Shown: positions 1 through 8,977 of the stretch, one piece after another
Position numbering within the stretch: the first letter of the stretch is position 1
Layout of the letters: each line of letters starts with the position of its first letter
Assembly (NCBI GenBank): GCA_018816945.1
Contig: JAHIVC010000097.1
Location: 35,619 to 99,618, forward strand
Reading direction: 5' to 3'
Length of the DNA: 64,000 bases
Origin: Bacteroidota bacterium
GTDB taxonomy: Bacteria > Bacteroidota > Bacteroidia > Bacteroidales > GCA-2711565
The notes under the pieces: model-generated
Databases searched by the model: none
Told to the model about the DNA's origin: nothing
Seen by the model: only the letters and a program-made list of their open reading frames with translations
Made by a program: the position numbers and the translations under genes

Positions 1-339
1 GCTCCGCTGATGTGGTTGATTGGAGTCCCGACAGCTGATATTACTTTGGTTGGCCAATTATTAGGTGAGAAAATTATTTTAAACGAATTCATAGCTTATA
101 CAAGCTTGAAGGATTTTATGGCATCGGGGATTTTTGCAAATGAAAAATCAGTCATTATTGCCACCTATATTTTATGTGGATTTGCCAATTTTAGTTCCAT
201 CGGGATACAGCTTGGCGGTATTGGAGCTCTGGCTCCGGGCAAACGGACAACCTTGTCCAAAATTGGTTTTAAAGCATTAATGGGAGGGGCGCTGGCTTCG
301 CTTTTATCAGCCACCATTATTGGGATGATTTTGGGATAG
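1..339 (+). CDS. Concentrative nucleoside transporter (NupC/CNT family), C-terminal part
   Basis: This is the 3' end of a gene that begins before the window; the frame is open from base 1. About 112 residues remain. They hold hydrophobic segments and the stretch CGFANFSSIGIQLGGIGALAP, which resembles the conserved C-terminal transmembrane region of cation-coupled nucleoside symporters, followed by a basic loop and a last membrane helix ending in IIGMILG. The protein would import nucleosides across the inner membrane using a sodium or proton gradient. It lies upstream of thyA, in keeping with a nucleotide theme, but a tandem repeat separates the two. The family call rests only on the C-terminus. 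Confidence 0.75.
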   Translation, partial: APLMWLIGVPTADITLVGQLLGEKIILNEFIAYTSLKDFMASGIFANEKSVIIATYILCGFANFSSIGIQLGGIGALAPGKRTTLSKIGFKALMGGALASLLSATIIGMILG

Positions 340-423
340 TTATGAGTTATGAGTTATGAGTTATGAGTGATGAGTGATGAGTTATGAGTGATGAGTGATG
401 AGTGATGAGTGATGAGTGATGAG
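340..423. repeat. Tandem heptamer repeat, 12 copies of TKATGAG
   Basis: Twelve uninterrupted 7-bp units follow the transporter stop codon. In order they are four TTATGAG, two TGATGAG, one TTATGAG and five TGATGAG, so only the second base varies. A partial unit (TGAAATG) follows. The period is not a multiple of three and the units contain stop codons, so this is not coding. It looks like a slippage-prone microsatellite lying about 35 bp before thyA. Confidence 0.95.
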
Positions 424-457
424 TGAAATGTTTGACTAATAAAATTAAAGAAAAATC

Positions 458-1282
458 ATGAGGCAATATTTTGATTTATTACAATTTGTACTGGATAATG
501 GGAACAAAAAGACCGACAGAACCGGAACGGGTACTATAAGTGTTTTTGGTTATCAGATGCGATTTGATTTATCAAAAGGATTTCCCATGATGACGACCAA
601 AAAATTACATTTGCGTTCGATCATTCATGAATTGCTATGGTTTTTGAAAGGCGATACCAATATTCAGTATTTAAAAGAGAATAAAGTTAACATATGGAAT
701 GATTGGGCCAATGAAAAAGGGGATCTGGGTCCGATTTATGGTCATCAGTGGCGTAACTGGAATAGTGAGGGGATTGATCAGGTGAGCGGTTTAATAGAAC
801 AAATCAAAAAAACTCCGGATAGCAGACGGCATATCATTGCGGCATGGAACCCAAGTGTTTTGCCTGACAATACTAAAACATTTGCAGAAAATGTTGCCGA
901 TGGAAAAGCTGCTTTACCTCCGTGTCACGCCTGGTTTCAGTTTTATGTTGCCGATGGAAAATTGAGTTGTCAATTATATCAACGCTCAGCGGATATCTTT
1001 TTAGGAGTTCCTTTTAATATTGCGTCTTATGCTTTATTTACGATGATGATTGCCCAGGTTTGTGATCTGCAGCCCGGAGAATTCATTCACACCTTTGGCG
1101 ATGCACATATCTATTTGAACCATATTGATCAGGTGAAATTACAATTAAGCAGGAGTTTTTATCCACTGCCTGAAATGAAATTAAATCCGGCGATTAAAAA
1201 TATTTTCGACTTTAAATATAAGGACTTTGAGTTGGTGAATTATTTTTGTCATCCGGGGATTAAGGGAGAGATCTCTGTCTAA
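458..1282 (+). CDS. thyA: Thymidylate synthase ThyA
   Basis: It converts dUMP and methylene-tetrahydrofolate to dTMP and dihydrofolate in the cytoplasm. The 274-residue protein has the N-terminal RTGTGT phosphate-binding loop (21-26), the GPIYGHQWR segment (91-99), the [12 protein letters not shown] motif (121-132) and the catalytic cysteine in [11 protein letters not shown] (Cys156). It is about ten residues longer than the 264-residue Escherichia coli enzyme because of an insertion just before the active site, which I recall as common in Bacteroidota. The next gene, folA, recycles the dihydrofolate product, a classic pairing. The start is the first ATG in frame. Confidence 0.97.
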   Translation: MRQYFDLLQFVLDNGNKKTDRTGTGTISVFGYQMRFDLSKGFPMMTTKKLHLRSIIHELLWFLKGDTNIQYLKENKVNIWNDWANEKGDLGPIYGHQWRNWNSEGIDQVSGLIEQIKKTPDSRRHIIAAWNPSVLPDNTKTFAENVADGKAALPPCHAWFQFYVADGKLSCQLYQRSADIFLGVPFNIASYALFTMMIAQVCDLQPGEFIHTFGDAHIYLNHIDQVKLQLSRSFYPLPEMKLNPAIKNIFDFKYKDFELVNYFCHPGIKGEISV

Positions 1283-1378
1283 TTTGAAGATTTGAAAATG
1301 TGATAATTTGAAGATGTGAAATAGAAATATTAAGTGACTTATTCTAACCCCAAAAACTAATTATATACGCTGAAATCA
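1283..1378. repeat. Degenerate short direct repeats between thyA and folA
   Basis: The spacer begins with imperfectly repeated units of the form TTTGAAGATNTGAAA (near 1283-1322). Similar low-complexity repeats occur after many genes in this phylum. I see no gene or hairpin here. Confidence 0.4.
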
Positions 1379-1882
1379 ATGAAACAAATATCTATCATCG
1401 TTGCCATTGCACAAAACCATGCCATCGGGAAAAACAACGACCTGCTTTGGCACATTTCCAAAGATTTTCAATGGTTTAAAGAAAAAACAAGGGGCCATCA
1501 GGTGATTATGGGTGAAAGAACACTACACTCATTGCCTAACGGGCCTTTACCTAAAAGAAGTAATATCGTTATTACTGATAAAAAGGGGAAAAGCTTTGAA
1601 GGTTGTACCACCGTTTATTCAATCGAAGAAGCTATTGAGCATTGCAGCGAAACTGAAGAAAGCTTTATTATTGGAGGTGGTTCGATTTACAAGCAGTTCT
1701 TACCATACGCAAATAAGTTTTATTTAACGCTTGTACATAAAGACTTTGAAGCCGATACTTTTTTTGAAGTTGATTTCAGTGATTGGAAAATAATTGAGCG
1801 TATTGATGTGAACGATGATACACAAAATGATTTTACCTATTCATTTATCGTATACGAACGAAATAGTCTGCAAAAAACATAA
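1379..1882 (+). CDS. folA: Dihydrofolate reductase
   Basis: It reduces dihydrofolate to tetrahydrofolate with NADPH and is the target of trimethoprim. The 167-residue length is normal. Visible signatures are the N-terminal IVAIAQNHAIGKNNDLLWH segment (Met20 loop region), the substrate-binding acidic residue Asp29 in WHISKDF, the cofactor-binding VIMGERTLHSLP segment and the glycine-rich IIGGGSIYKQFLP motif. It follows thyA by 96 bp in the same direction, so the two may be expressed together. The start is the first ATG. Confidence 0.95.
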   Translation: MKQISIIVAIAQNHAIGKNNDLLWHISKDFQWFKEKTRGHQVIMGERTLHSLPNGPLPKRSNIVITDKKGKSFEGCTTVYSIEEAIEHCSETEESFIIGGGSIYKQFLPYANKFYLTLVHKDFEADTFFEVDFSDWKIIERIDVNDDTQNDFTYSFIVYERNSLQKT

Positions 1883-1916
1883 TAGCTATAATGCCTAAAT
1901 ATGTAATACTATTTTA

Positions 1917-1924
1917 TAAATTTG
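1917..1924 (+). promoter_or_regulatory. Probable -7 box for gcvT
   Basis: TAAATTTG matches the Bacteroidota -7 consensus TAnnTTTG and lies 27 bp before the gcvT ATG. I see no good -33 TTTG at the expected 19-21 bp spacing, so this is a half match. Confidence 0.4.
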
Positions 1925-1951
1925 CAAAAAAATAATTTAAATTAATTTATA

Positions 1952-3040
1952 ATGAAAACTACTGCATTTACAAGTATCCACGAGTCGTTAGGAGCAAAAA
2001 TGGTACCTTTTGCCGGTTATAATATGCCCGTAACCTTTGAAGGAATTAATATTGAGCATGAAACCGTTCGCAAAGGAGTAGGCGTTTTTGATGTTTCGCA
2101 TATGGGCGAATTTTGGGTAAAAGGGCCAAAAGCATTTGAGTTTGTGCAAAAAATATCAACTAATGATGTTGCTAAACTTACGGATGGTAAAATCCAATAT
2201 ACCTGTTTTCCTAATGGTAAAGGTGGTATTGTAGATGATTTTTTGACCTATCGAATAAATGAAGAAACCTATTTATTGGTTGTAAATGCAGCCAATATTG
2301 ATAAAGATTGGGCCTGGTGCAATAAGCAAAATACAATGGGTGCAAAATTGTACAATGCATCTGATGAGATTGCACAATTAGCAATTCAGGGGCCAAATGC
2401 CTTAAAAGTAATGCAGAAATTAACTACCTCAAATGTTGTTGATATGGAGTATTACACTTTCCAAAAACTGATGCTGGCAGGAGTTGAGGACGTCATATTT
2501 TCGACTACCGGGTATACCGGTTCCGGTGGATGTGAAATTTATATGGAAAACAATGATGGCCCCAGAATTTATCAGGCTTTGATGGAGGCCGGTAAAGAAT
2601 TTGGCATTAAACCTATTGGGTTGGCTGCACGCGATACCCTTAGATTGGAAATGGGATTCTGTTTATATGGAAATGACATTGATGATACCACTTCGCCTAT
2701 AGAAGCTGGCCTGGGGTGGATTACTAAATTTGTTGACGGAAATGATTTTATCGATAGGGCACTCTTGGAAAAACAGAAAGCTGAAGGTGTGAGCAGGAAA
2801 TTGACTGCTTTTGAAATGATCGATAAAGGTATTCCACGTCAGCATTACGAAATTTGCGATGCAGACGGAAATGTGATCGGAGAAGTTACCTCGGGAACCA
2901 TGAGCCCGATGTTAAAAGTTGGCATAGGAATGGGTTATATCAAAACTGGTTATAGCAAGCAGGATATGGAAATTTATATTAAGGTTAGAGATAAACTATT
3001 AAAAGCCAAGGTTGTTAAATTGCCATTCTATAAAGGATAA
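1952..3040 (+). CDS. gcvT: Glycine cleavage system T protein (aminomethyltransferase)
   Basis: It transfers the methylene group from the aminomethyl-lipoyl H protein to tetrahydrofolate, releasing ammonia. The 362-residue protein shows the family hallmarks: [11 protein letters not shown] near the N-terminus, [12 protein letters not shown], the folate-binding central region with [14 protein letters not shown], and [19 protein letters not shown]. The C-terminal barrel has [19 protein letters not shown]. Length and motifs are complete. It follows thyA and folA and shares their one-carbon theme, but the gcvH and gcvP partners are not in this window. A TAAATTTG box upstream suggests its own promoter; no glycine riboswitch is visible in the 69-bp spacer. 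Confidence 0.95.
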   Translation: MKTTAFTSIHESLGAKMVPFAGYNMPVTFEGINIEHETVRKGVGVFDVSHMGEFWVKGPKAFEFVQKISTNDVAKLTDGKIQYTCFPNGKGGIVDDFLTYRINEETYLLVVNAANIDKDWAWCNKQNTMGAKLYNASDEIAQLAIQGPNALKVMQKLTTSNVVDMEYYTFQKLMLAGVEDVIFSTTGYTGSGGCEIYMENNDGPRIYQALMEAGKEFGIKPIGLAARDTLRLEMGFCLYGNDIDDTTSPIEAGLGWITKFVDGNDFIDRALLEKQKAEGVSRKLTAFEMIDKGIPRQHYEICDADGNVIGEVTSGTMSPMLKVGIGMGYIKTGYSKQDMEIYIKVRDKLLKAKVVKLPFYKG

Positions 3041-3072
3041 TATAAACCTCAATTTAAGAAAATGGAACGTCT

Positions 3073-3123
3073 ATGATAAAATAATCATAATTTTAACACA
3101 CACGAAAATGATTATTTTATCAT
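3073..3123. other. AT-rich perfect inverted repeat downstream of gcvT
   Basis: ATGATAAAATAATCAT (3073-3088) is matched by its exact reverse complement at 3108-3123, giving a 16-bp stem and a 19-nt loop. There is no T tract after it, so it is not a canonical intrinsic terminator. It could stabilise the gcvT 3' end or bind a protein. Confidence 0.6.
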
Positions 3124-3132
3124 GGTTAGTTC

Positions 3133-3152
3133 CCTGTCTGCCGACAGGCAGG
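3133..3152. repeat. Short GC-rich palindrome CCTGTCTGCCGACAGGCAGG
   Basis: A GC-rich palindrome in an AT-rich spacer. Its core (CTGCCGNCAGGC) resembles the palindrome inside the larger inverted repeat at 60964-61031, so both may belong to one dispersed extragenic repeat family. Confidence 0.5.
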
Positions 3153-3184
3153 CATCTGATCGTTGAGAAATAAAAAATAAACAG

Positions 3185-3967
3185 ATGAAATTAAAACTAG
3201 TTACAGCCACATTTATGTTCCTTTTATCCTCAGCAATAATTAATGCTCAGGATATGAGGAGTCAATTTTTTGTAAGTGAAGGAATCAAACAACTTGAATT
3301 AGGAAATTTAGAAAAGGCTGATACCTTGTTTAATGCGGCCCTGGAAGTTTACCCTAATGTTGATGCTTATTTTAATAAGGCACTTACCCGTTTGAATTTA
3401 AATGATGAATGCGGGTTTTGCGAATGTATGTATATGGCTGCATTTTATGAAGATATGGAAGCAGATTCATTGTATAAAAAGTATTGTATTTCTGAAACAA
3501 AAATGTTAGAGAGTAAATATGATTCTTTGGTGCCGTTTCTTCTAACTAAACAATATGAGATTATTCAAAAGGATAAGTGTGGAACGCGTGAAAAGATTGA
3601 TTTTTATGACCAAAATGACTCTTTACTTTCTAGTTTACAGATCATAAATGGCCAGTTATTTTATTCTCAATTATCCTATCCGGCCAGATATCCGGGTGGT
3701 CAGCCGATGTTGGATAAATTCATTGAAAAAAATATGATTTATCCGAAACAAGCAGAAGCGGAAAAAATACAAGGTAAAGTATATGCTTCTTTTGTAGTAG
3801 ATGAAAATGGCAGAGTGCAGGATGCCAGAATTGTGAATGGTGTAAATCCATTATTGGATGAAGAAGCCTTAAGGGTGATTAGCCTTATTCCTAAATGGTA
3901 TCCGGCAACGAATAAGGGGAAACCGGTTCGGGATATTATTACATTAAATGTCAGCTTCAGTTTATAA
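3185..3967 (+). CDS. TonB-like C-terminal domain protein with TPR-type N-terminus
   Basis: The 260-residue protein has a signal peptide (cleavage likely after INAQ, about residue 22), then a helical TPR-like segment (KQLELGNLEKADTLFNAALE, about 35-55), then a C-terminal TonB domain from about residue 165. That domain contains YPGGQPMLDKFIEKNMIYP, GKVYASFVVDENGRVQDARIV and DEEALRVISLIPKWYPA. It lacks the N-terminal anchor helix of classical TonB, so it is more likely a periplasmic protein that borrows the fold than an energy transducer. It stands alone between gcvT and the M23 peptidase. The exact role is unknown. Confidence 0.75.
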   Translation: MKLKLVTATFMFLLSSAIINAQDMRSQFFVSEGIKQLELGNLEKADTLFNAALEVYPNVDAYFNKALTRLNLNDECGFCECMYMAAFYEDMEADSLYKKYCISETKMLESKYDSLVPFLLTKQYEIIQKDKCGTREKIDFYDQNDSLLSSLQIINGQLFYSQLSYPARYPGGQPMLDKFIEKNMIYPKQAEAEKIQGKVYASFVVDENGRVQDARIVNGVNPLLDEEALRVISLIPKWYPATNKGKPVRDIITLNVSFSL

Positions 3968-4170
3968 TTGCCATAACTCTTTGCCCGGCAATTTTCAATG
4001 ATACCTATTGCTTTGTTCATTTTATTTATGAAGCGTTAGGTATCTCTGTTTTGTCGGTTTATTTATTTAATTTTGACTGAAGTTGTTAAAGTATTGATGA
4101 AACTATGGCTCATCAAAATTCTCAATACCTAAATAAATCTTAAAATCTATAAATCATATTTGTATAAACG

Positions 4171-5883
4171 ATGTATAAGTTTCCTTTCTTACTATTGAGT
4201 TTCTTCCTGTGCATGAATCTGAGTGCCCAGCAAAAATATCCAACTAACTATTTTGGTTCCCCCGTGGAATTTCGAATTTTATTGTCAGGAACTTTTGGTG
4301 AATTGCGCTCAAATCACTTTCATTCAGGCATCGACATTAAAACCCAGGGAGTAGAAGGACAGAATATACATGCAGTTGCTGATGGATATATTTCCAGAAT
4401 AAGCGTCTCAGGAACCGGATTTGGAAAAGCACTTTATGTGAACCACCCCAATGGATATACTTCTGTTTATGGTCATCTTAGCGCATTTTCCGATAGTATT
4501 GGCATTTATGTGAAATCACAACAATATAAAAAAGAGCAATTCACGGTAAACCTGTATCCACCAAGGGATATGTTTGTTGTTAAAAAAGGCGAAATCATAG
4601 CAAAATCAGGAAATTCAGGTGGATCGGACGGGGCTCATCTTCATTTTGAGATTAGGGACAGCAGATCGGAATTACCGATTAATCCTTTGCTTTTTGGTTT
4701 TATGGTGAAGGATATCACCAGGCCCAGGATTTTAGGATTGAGAATCTATCCGGTAAATGAAAACAGCAGCGTAAATAAACGTCCAAAGACATTAGATATT
4801 GAAGTTAAGGGTTGGGGTTTGAATCATAAAATTGTAAAATATGATACGTTGCAGGTTTCCGGTAAGATCGGATTTGGGATCAATGCTTATGATTTGCAGG
4901 ACGATTCAAATAATAAAAACGGAGTCTATTCAATTCAGCTTTGGATTGACTCGACACTCATCTATTCGCATCAGCTCGAAAAATTTTCATTTGATGAAAC
5001 TAAATATATTAACAGCTTCATCGATTATGCCGAATATATTCAAAATAAAAAGCGTTATCAAAGAAGCATTATTGATCCAGGAAACCGATTGAGTATCTAT
5101 GGTGAGGTGCTTGATCAGGGAATTTACAATTTTACCGATTCATGCTACCATAATTTTAAATATGAGTTGAAAGATGCTGCAGGTAATCTTTCACAAATTA
5201 CCGGGGTTCTTAAATCAATTCCACCTGGCGATAACATTGAGAGTGTAGTAAGCGATATGGATCATTGGTTTGTTTACAACTCCGAAAATAAATTCGAAAC
5301 TGACAGTGTAAAGTTAGATTTCGGCAAAGGCACTTTCTACCGCTCTTTTAAATTTGAATATCAAAAGGATGACTCACCTAAAGGTTCTTATTCGGCGCTT
5401 CATAAAATTCACACTGAAAATTTTCCGGTACATAAATCTTATGATATTAAAATTACCACAAATAACCTACCTAAACAGCTACAGGGAAAAGTATTGATCG
5501 CTCAATTAAATAAGAACGGAGTTAGTGCAGTTGGCGGGTTTTACGATGATGGCTTTGTGGTTGGCAAAGCATCAAATTTTGGAAATTTTATGGTTGTGGT
5601 TGATACAATCCGACCTGAAATTACTCCTTTGAATATTAATAATGGGAAAAATATCGCGACATTACGGTTTATCAATTTTTTGATTAAGGATGAGCTGTCG
5701 GGTATTCGATCGTATCGCGCAACATTGAACAATCAATGGATATTGATGGATTATGATCCCAAAAATGATAAATTGAGCTATCAGATTGATGAAAGGATGA
5801 AAAAGGGGAAGAACCAATTCAGGTTGGAAGTTAAAGATGCAAAAGATAATACGGCGATTTATAAGGCAGAGATTGAATATTAA
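4171..5883 (+). CDS. M23 family metallopeptidase (LytM-like), secreted
   Basis: A predicted peptidoglycan endopeptidase or LytM regulator of the envelope. The 570-residue protein has a signal peptide ending near LSAQQ (residue 21) and an early M23 domain. Zinc ligands are visible: His51 and Asp55 in HSGID, and the HLH pair His156/His158 in GAHLHFEIR. About 50 residues are inserted between the two motifs. The C-terminal 370 residues look like beta-sandwich domains with no recognised catalytic motif. All metal-binding residues are present, so it is probably active rather than a degenerate activator. Its stop codon overlaps the stop of the convergent hydrolase by four bases. Confidence 0.88.
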   Translation: MYKFPFLLLSFFLCMNLSAQQKYPTNYFGSPVEFRILLSGTFGELRSNHFHSGIDIKTQGVEGQNIHAVADGYISRISVSGTGFGKALYVNHPNGYTSVYGHLSAFSDSIGIYVKSQQYKKEQFTVNLYPPRDMFVVKKGEIIAKSGNSGGSDGAHLHFEIRDSRSELPINPLLFGFMVKDITRPRILGLRIYPVNENSSVNKRPKTLDIEVKGWGLNHKIVKYDTLQVSGKIGFGINAYDLQDDSNNKNGVYSIQLWIDSTLIYSHQLEKFSFDETKYINSFIDYAEYIQNKKRYQRSIIDPGNRLSIYGEVLDQGIYNFTDSCYHNFKYELKDAAGNLSQITGVLKSIPPGDNIESVVSDMDHWFVYNSENKFETDSVKLDFGKGTFYRSFKFEYQKDDSPKGSYSALHKIHTENFPVHKSYDIKITTNNLPKQLQGKVLIAQLNKNGVSAVGGFYDDGFVVGKASNFGNFMVVVDTIRPEITPLNINNGKNIATLRFINFLIKDELSGIRSYRATLNNQWILMDYDPKNDKLSYQIDERMKKGKNQFRLEVKDAKDNTAIYKAEIEY

Positions 5884-7244
5884 TCAATTTTAAACCAGCC
5901 TCTCGTAAAATGTTGCTTACGGGTTTTACAGTCATCGTTCAAGGCTTTTAATTCCAGATTGTCATCAGCTAAAATAAACTTGTAAGTACCGGCAATGTTT
6001 GCACAGGTTTCATTACCCTGGTTATATGTAAAACTGATTTGATCATCAACAACGATTACCTTTCCCTCGTAGAATTTCTTTGAATCTACCGAGGGAAAAT
6101 CAAGATTGAAGTTTCCATCACTTTTTATCAGTAAAAGTGCTCCATTCGATTTGTTTACCCATGTGGTGCCCGTGAGCCCAATATCATAAGGGATCGCTTC
6201 CTTGCTGTTTTTTATAAAATCAATGGTTTTTGCAGTGATGTTTTTCAGGTCCTCTTCAAGCCAAATTGCGTGACCATTACCTTCATACGAATATAATTCG
6301 GCATTATCAGCATTCTTTTTAAATTTTTCGACATCAGAAAACTCAATTACATTGTCGGTTTTACTATGAATAATGAGCATGGGGATTCTTATCTTCCCGG
6401 TTCCGGTTTTATAAGTAGATAAGTTACTCAAGTCATTTTTTAATCCTTCAGATCTTTTGCTGTAAATTGAAATACATTCCAAATAGCTCAATAAATCCTC
6501 TTTCGCGCCTGCCACATTTACTAATTCTGCAACTTTCATTTCTCGATCTGCCGGAGCGTATTTACTGTTTTTCTCCAATAAAGAAGCAATAAAGTTTCGC
6601 GTATTGTATTTGGCAAGATAGTAAACCAACCAGGAAGCGATATCTGATTTTTCATCCAAGAGTGGAATTGATTTTAATCTCATCGCGTTAGCCAAATTCG
6701 CTGTTGAATCAATTTGATTGATTGCTGCATTAATCAGTATTAAAGCCTTTGATTTTCCGGGATATTTTTTTGTAAATTCAATCGCCGGCGGCCCACCTGC
6801 AGAAACACCAACAACAACTACTTTTTCGTTAATGTTTAGCATCTGCAATAGTTCGGCAAATAAATCGGCTTGCTGAGCATAATCTGCATTTTCATTCAAC
6901 GGAGTATTTAAATACCCCGGACGTGAAGGGCAAATTATTCTATATCCGGAAGCAGTAAATCCATCAAAAAGTTTAATATTATCTGCACCGGATCCTTCCA
7001 TATGCGACAACAGAATTATCTGGCCTTCACCTTTGCTGAAATACTCTATAGGCCCTTTTGAGGTATTTATTACCGTTGATGAGGATTGCAGATCAGTCGT
7101 TTGTTTAGAGTTCCATCCTCTATAACTCAGGTAGCCCAATGCTATGATTAGTATCAGTATTATTAAAATAATTCTGATATACTTTACGCCACCTGAGCTG
7201 GCTTTTTTCTTGCTTTTCTTACGTGAAAATTTTCTTTTGGCCAT
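5880..7244 (-). CDS. Membrane-anchored alpha/beta hydrolase
   Basis: The 454-residue protein starts with a very basic stretch (MAKRKFSRKKSKKK), a transmembrane helix at about 23-40, then an alpha/beta-hydrolase domain. The nucleophile Ser148 sits in GVSAGG, an acidic residue lies in HSKTDNVIEF, and the histidine in GNGHAIW, giving a full triad. About 100 residues after the hydrolase fold form a separate beta-rich domain with two cysteines. The substrate cannot be told. I chose the ATG at 7244; a GTG at 7262 would add six residues (MIINIR) and is less likely because the basic N-terminus then fits a normal membrane anchor. The gene is convergent with the M23 gene and stands alone. Confidence 0.8.
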   Translation of the reverse strand: MAKRKFSRKKSKKKASSGGVKYIRIILIILILIIALGYLSYRGWNSKQTTDLQSSSTVINTSKGPIEYFSKGEGQIILLSHMEGSGADNIKLFDGFTASGYRIICPSRPGYLNTPLNENADYAQQADLFAELLQMLNINEKVVVVGVSAGGPPAIEFTKKYPGKSKALILINAAINQIDSTANLANAMRLKSIPLLDEKSDIASWLVYYLAKYNTRNFIASLLEKNSKYAPADREMKVAELVNVAGAKEDLLSYLECISIYSKRSEGLKNDLSNLSTYKTGTGKIRIPMLIIHSKTDNVIEFSDVEKFKKNADNAELYSYEGNGHAIWLEEDLKNITAKTIDFIKNSKEAIPYDIGLTGTTWVNKSNGALLLIKSDGNFNLDFPSVDSKKFYEGKVIVVDDQISFTYNQGNETCANIAGTYKFILADDNLELKALNDDCKTRKQHFTRGWFKID

Positions 7245-7367
7245 CCTGATATTAATTATCACACTAAATTACAATATAATTTACGATTTTAATTAAAGTG
7301 TGAAAATTTCCTTCAGGTTAATTATGATTCTGTTCATTTCTAATTAAAGTTTCTACTAAAAAATAAA

Positions 7368-7375
7368 TATCTTTG
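7368..7375 (+). promoter_or_regulatory. -7 promoter box abutting the guaA start codon
   Basis: TATCTTTG matches TAnnTTTG exactly and ends only four bases before the guaA ATG, so transcription should start at or next to the ATG. A clear -33 TTTG at normal spacing is not visible. Confidence 0.5.
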
Positions 7376-7379
7376 CAGC

Positions 7380-8909
7380 ATGGAAGAAACCATTATTATT
7401 TTAGACTTTGGATCGCAATATACACAGCTTATTGCACGTAGGGTCAGGGAATTAAATGTTTATTGCGAGATACATCCATTCAATAAAATTCCGGTGTTTT
7501 CGAAAAATGTGAAGGGGGTTGTGTTGTCGGGTAGTCCATATTCAGTAATGGACGAAGATGCACCAAATCCTGATTTATCAAAAATCAGAGGAGTTTATCC
7601 ATTATTAGGTGTTTGCTATGGTGCACAATATTTGGCGAAGGCAGAAGGTGGAAAATTAATGCGCTCGGAAGTGAGGGAATATGGGAGAGCAAATTTGGGT
7701 TTTATAGATAAAGAAAATGCGCTTCTGAGAAATATGACACTTGGGAGCCAGGTGTGGATGTCGCATGGCGATACCATTTTATCCATGCCTAAAAACTTTA
7801 AAATCATCACCAGTACCAACGATGTTGAGGTTGCCGGCTACCAGGTTGACGGTGAGCAAACTTATGGCATTCAATTTCATCCCGAAGTTTATCATTCTGA
7901 GGAAGGAAAAGAGCTTTTAAAAAACTACATTATCGATATTTGTGGATGTAAAGGTTCATGGACCCCCGATTCTTTTATCGAAACTACGATAAGTGGTCTC
8001 AAAATGAAATTAGCTGATGATAAAGTAGTTTTAGGTTTATCGGGAGGTGTCGACTCATCTGTTGCAGCGGTTCTTTTACATAAAGCCATCGGCACAAAGC
8101 TTCATTGTATTTTTGTTGATAATGGATTATTGAGGAAAAATGAGTTTGAGGAAGTGCTTGAACAATACAAACATATGGGTCTGAACATTAAAGGTGTAGA
8201 CGCTAAGGATCGTTTCCTTAATAATTTGGCAGGGGTGAGCGATCCGGAAACGAAGCGAAAAATAATTGGAAGTACTTTTATTGATGTTTTTGACCAAGAG
8301 GCGCATAAAATAGAAGATGTTAAATGGTTGGCTCAAGGAACAATTTACCCTGATGTTATTGAATCAGTTTCGGTAAACGGACCTTCTGCCACTATTAAAT
8401 CGCATCATAACGTAGGTGGATTGCCCGACTTTATGAAATTGAAAATTGTTGAGCCTCTGAATACTTTATTTAAGGACGAAGTCAGAAAAATTGGCAAGGC
8501 ACTCGGCATGGACGACAATATACTGGGCAGGCATCCATTCCCCGGTCCGGGATTGGGAATTCGTATTTTGGGTGAAATTACAGCCGAAAAAGTCAGGGTT
8601 TTACAGGAGGTAGATTATCTCTATATTGAAGGATTGAAAAAGCATAATCTTTACCATACGATTTGGCAAGCAGGAGCAATATTATTACCCATCCAATCTG
8701 TTGGGGTAATGGGTGATGAACGAACCTATGAAAGTGTTGTGGCACTAAGGGCTGTTGGCTCAACAGATGGGATGACAGCAGATTGGTCGCATTTACCCTA
8801 TGAGTTTTTGGCTAAAATTTCGAACGAAATCATTAATAAAGTTAAGGGTGTAAACAGGGTGGTATATGACATTAGTTCAAAACCTCCTGCCACTATTGAA
8901 TGGGAATAA
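7380..8909 (+). CDS. guaA: GMP synthase (glutamine-hydrolysing)
   Basis: It aminates XMP to GMP using glutamine and ATP. The 509-residue protein has an N-terminal class I glutamine amidotransferase with the triad Cys79 (GVCYGAQ), His167 and Glu169 (FHPEV). An ATP pyrophosphatase domain follows with the P-loop SGGVDSS (221-227), then the dimerisation domain with [14 protein letters not shown] and the C-terminal PPATIEWE. The length is typical and complete. It lies divergent from the hydrolase gene. A -7 box almost touching the ATG suggests a leaderless or nearly leaderless transcript. Confidence 0.97.
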   Translation: MEETIIILDFGSQYTQLIARRVRELNVYCEIHPFNKIPVFSKNVKGVVLSGSPYSVMDEDAPNPDLSKIRGVYPLLGVCYGAQYLAKAEGGKLMRSEVREYGRANLGFIDKENALLRNMTLGSQVWMSHGDTILSMPKNFKIITSTNDVEVAGYQVDGEQTYGIQFHPEVYHSEEGKELLKNYIIDICGCKGSWTPDSFIETTISGLKMKLADDKVVLGLSGGVDSSVAAVLLHKAIGTKLHCIFVDNGLLRKNEFEEVLEQYKHMGLNIKGVDAKDRFLNNLAGVSDPETKRKIIGSTFIDVFDQEAHKIEDVKWLAQGTIYPDVIESVSVNGPSATIKSHHNVGGLPDFMKLKIVEPLNTLFKDEVRKIGKALGMDDNILGRHPFPGPGLGIRILGEITAEKVRVLQEVDYLYIEGLKKHNLYHTIWQAGAILLPIQSVGVMGDERTYESVVALRAVGSTDGMTADWSHLPYEFLAKISNEIINKVKGVNRVVYDISSKPPATIEWE

Positions 8910-8977
8910 ACAATTTATAAAACCCAAAAGCGTTAAATAATCATTCATTGCAATTTGAAATATTCAAAACTTAAATA

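Noticed and set aside
340..423. CRISPR array or coding repeat
   Set aside because: The units are 7 bp with no spacers, and the period and stop codons exclude coding.
1883..1951. Glycine riboswitch upstream of gcvT
   Set aside because: The spacer is 69 bp, AT-rich and lacks any structured conserved aptamer.
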